64,000 nt of DNA from Brevundimonas sp. (lineage in GTDB: Bacteria > Pseudomonadota > Alphaproteobacteria > Caulobacterales > Caulobacteraceae), in the NCBI RefSeq assembly GCF_027484365.1, contig NZ_JAIXTC010000018.1, positions 1-64,000 on the forward strand. The letters run 5' to 3'. The notes beneath the pieces were generated by a model. It was not told where the DNA came from and did no database searches. It worked only from the letters and a program-made list of their open reading frames with translations. The translations under genes and the position numbers were made by a program. Below, one piece after another: positions 62,335-64,000 of this stretch; position 1 is the first letter of the stretch; every line of letters begins with the position of its first letter.

Positions 62335-63326
62335 GACCTCACCACCTCTCTCGCGCCGTCATGCGCGATGCGGTCGACGACCTCGAACAGGAAGGCCTGG
62401 GTCAGAAGCGCCCTCGCCTCGTCCGCCGGAATGCCGCGCTGCTGCATGTAGAACAGGGCGCTTTCGTCCAGATTGCCGACCGTATTGCCGTGGGCGCACT
62501 GCACGTCGTCGGCATAGATTTCGAGTTCCGGCTTGGCATCCACCTCGGCCCGTTCGCCCAGGATCAGGGCGTGGTGGCCCATCCGCGCGTCCGTCCCGTC
62601 AGCCCCGCGCTCGACGACGATCTTGCCCTGGAAGACGCCGCGCGCGGTGTCGCGCACGACGCCCTTGGTCAGCTGGGAGGTGACGCCGTTCAGGCCGTTG
62701 TGACGCACAACGCTGGTCAGGTCGGTGTGGCGCTCGCCGGACAGGGCGTAGAGGCCGTCCAGCGTCACCGCCGTGGCCTCGCCGCCGTGGGCCAGATGGG
62801 TCTCCTGCCGCTGCAGCTTCGCGCCGGCCGTGATCGTCGTCTGGCGATAGACCGCGCCGGGCGCCGTCTTCACCTGGGCCACGGCGATCGAGATCGCGTC
62901 GGCAGGCTCGTCGACAAGCACGACCCGCGTCACCGTGGCCCCGGCCGGAACATCCAGCTCGATCCAAGAGTTGGCGACATATCCTGCGCCGGCGCCTTCA
63001 TGGCTTTCCAGCAGGGTGAGCCGCGCGCCGGGCCTGACCGCGATCCGCACGGAGGCGCTGTGCCCCGTTCCGGTCGCGTCGGACACGAACCGCAGCCGCA
63101 GCGTCTGCTCGCCCGAGGCGACGAAGGCGTCGGCCCCGACGGCCCGACCGTTGGCGAAGGCGATCTCCTCGCCGCCGAGCTCGGCGAACGGCCCGCCCGG
63201 AGCGATCTCGACCGCCGGCGACGGCGGCGGCGTCTCGCGCAGCACGCGGCGCAGGTCGGTGTATTTCCACGCCTCGACCCGCCGCGACGGGAAGGTCGAG
63301 GGATCGCGAAGATCGACGGCGGTCAT
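62313..63326 (-). CDS. sufD: Fe-S cluster scaffold subunit SufD
   Basis: A 337-residue beta-helix protein of the SufB/SufD family that forms the SufBC2D scaffold. It starts MTAVDLRDPSTFPSRRVEAWKYTDLRRVL and carries VERGADGTDARMGHHALILGERAEVDAKPELEIYADDVQCAHGNTVGNLDESALFYMQQRGI, including the conserved Cys and His of the cluster-assembly face. It overlaps sufC by 4 bases. Confidence 0.93.
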   Translation of the reverse strand: MTAVDLRDPSTFPSRRVEAWKYTDLRRVLRETPPPSPAVEIAPGGPFAELGGEEIAFANGRAVGADAFVASGEQTLRLRFVSDATGTGHSASVRIAVRPGARLTLLESHEGAGAGYVANSWIELDVPAGATVTRVVLVDEPADAISIAVAQVKTAPGAVYRQTTITAGAKLQRQETHLAHGGEATAVTLDGLYALSGERHTDLTSVVRHNGLNGVTSQLTKGVVRDTARGVFQGKIVVERGADGTDARMGHHALILGERAEVDAKPELEIYADDVQCAHGNTVGNLDESALFYMQQRGIPADEARALLTQAFLFEVVDRIAHDGAREVVRSWLTAKL

Positions 63327-64000
63327 GCCGCCTGCGGAAGGTATTTGTCGTACCCTTCCGCCTCCAGCTGCAGCGCCAATGCCGGCCCGCCCGAGGCGAC
63401 GATTCGGCCGGCGGCCAGCACATGGACCCGGTCGGGTTTGATATAGTCGAGCAGCCGCTGATAGTGGGTGATCACCAGCATGGCGCGGTCGGGCGAACGC
63501 AGGGCGTTCACCCCCTCCGACACGATCCGCAGGGCGTCGATGTCGAGCCCGGAATCGGTCTCGTCGAGGATCAGCAGCGACGGCTCCAGCAGTGCCATTT
63601 GCAGGATCTCCATCCGCTTCTTCTCACCGCCGGAGAAGCCGACGTTGAGCGGCCGCTTCAGCATGTCGAAGTCCATCTTCAGCGCCTTCGAGGCTTCGCG
63701 GACCTGTTTCAGGAAGGCCGGGGCCGAGACCTCCTCCTCCCCCCGCGCGCGCTTCTGGGCGTTCAGCGCCGTGCGCACGAAGGTCAGGGCCGGAACGCCG
63801 GGGATCTCGATCGGGTACTGGAACGACAGAAAGACGCCTTTGGCCGCCCGCGCCGCCGGGTCGAGATCGAGCAGGTCCTCGTCCTTCCATTCGACGGAGC
63901 CCTCGGTCGCCTCATACCCGGGCCGTCCCGACAGGGCATAGCCCAGCGTCGACTTGCCGGCCCCGTTCGGCCCCATGATGGCGTGCACCTCGCCGGCGGG
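63323..64000 (-). CDS. sufC: Fe-S assembly ATPase SufC, 5' end outside window
   Basis: The ABC-type ATPase of the SufBCD complex. The N-terminus lies beyond the window's right edge; the visible part runs from PAGEVHAIMGPNGAGKSTLGYALSG (Walker A) through the KGVFLSFQYPIEIPGV Q loop, the signature FSGGEKKRMEI and Walker B LLILDETDSGLD to MLVITHYQRLLDYI and the stop. sufB is expected just upstream, outside the window. Confidence 0.94.
   Translation of the reverse strand, partial: PAGEVHAIMGPNGAGKSTLGYALSGRPGYEATEGSVEWKDEDLLDLDPAARAAKGVFLSFQYPIEIPGVPALTFVRTALNAQKRARGEEEVSAPAFLKQVREASKALKMDFDMLKRPLNVGFSGGEKKRMEILQMALLEPSLLILDETDSGLDIDALRIVSEGVNALRSPDRAMLVITHYQRLLDYIKPDRVHVLAAGRIVASGGPALALQLEAEGYDKYLPQAA

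Overview
The window is GC-rich chromosomal DNA from an alphaproteobacterium, most likely Caulobacterales and close to Brevundimonas or Caulobacter. The support is the two-piece (permuted) tmRNA gene, the alpha-type SspB beside it, and small families common in that group (DUF4169, alpha-type COQ4, acidic two-cysteine secreted proteins). The genus is inference. No prophage, insertion sequence or CRISPR array was seen.

Layout. 0-13.3 kb: an acidic secreted protein with a 9-bp tandem repeat tail (cut by the window start), a NUDIX hydrolase, an FAD-linked 2-hydroxyacid dehydrogenase, yaaA, a 3-hydroxybutyrate dehydrogenase/patatin pair, a threonylcarbamoyl-AMP synthase/YceI/cytochrome b561 group, an acyl-CoA dehydrogenase, a trypsin-like protease, oligopeptidase B and a GNAT enzyme. 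13.6-18.2 kb: a membrane-anchored AraC regulator and secreted lipase, tRNA-Gln, tRNA-Pro, a divergent ketol-acid reductoisomerase and a DUF924 protein. 18.4-21.3 kb: thyA, MazG-like, aquaporin, folA and YbjQ. 21.3-31 kb: a fatty acid hydroxylase, an EF-hand protein, an Old Yellow Enzyme, a CHASE4 hybrid kinase, Mrp without its usual Cys pair, miaA, and a cluster of lipoproteins in which one Inh-like gene has decayed.

31-39 kb holds the most notable material. A MarR-GNAT fusion and a FlK-like thioesterase sit between two direct copies of the 3' end of a phosphatase-kinase gene. Next come ssrA (permuted tmRNA; readable tag ANDNFAGEVRLAA), sspB (the ClpXP adaptor for that tag), a C13 peptidase, a RusA-like nuclease, a cyclophilin, fumC, and a ccdAB module whose toxin gene is broken.

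39-64 kb: YccF, small DUF proteins, an EamA transporter, COQ4, a SIMPL protein, a UvrD helicase overlapping an unknown Cys-His-Asp protein and a ParDE-type toxin-antitoxin pair, LtrA, an O-antigen ligase, topoisomerase IV parE, a MATE transporter, a DEAD-box helicase with a long leader, a diguanylate cyclase, an acyltransferase and TfoX. It ends with the minus-strand run sufC-D-S-T-A-metN-I-Q, which tightly couples Fe-S cluster assembly to methionine uptake.

Most of the window is housekeeping. I see no clearly new multigene system. The best leads are the ssrA-sspB pair with its variant tag, the decayed Inh and ccdB genes, the helicase-linked toxin-antitoxin chain, the divergent reductoisomerase and the repeat-flanked cassette.
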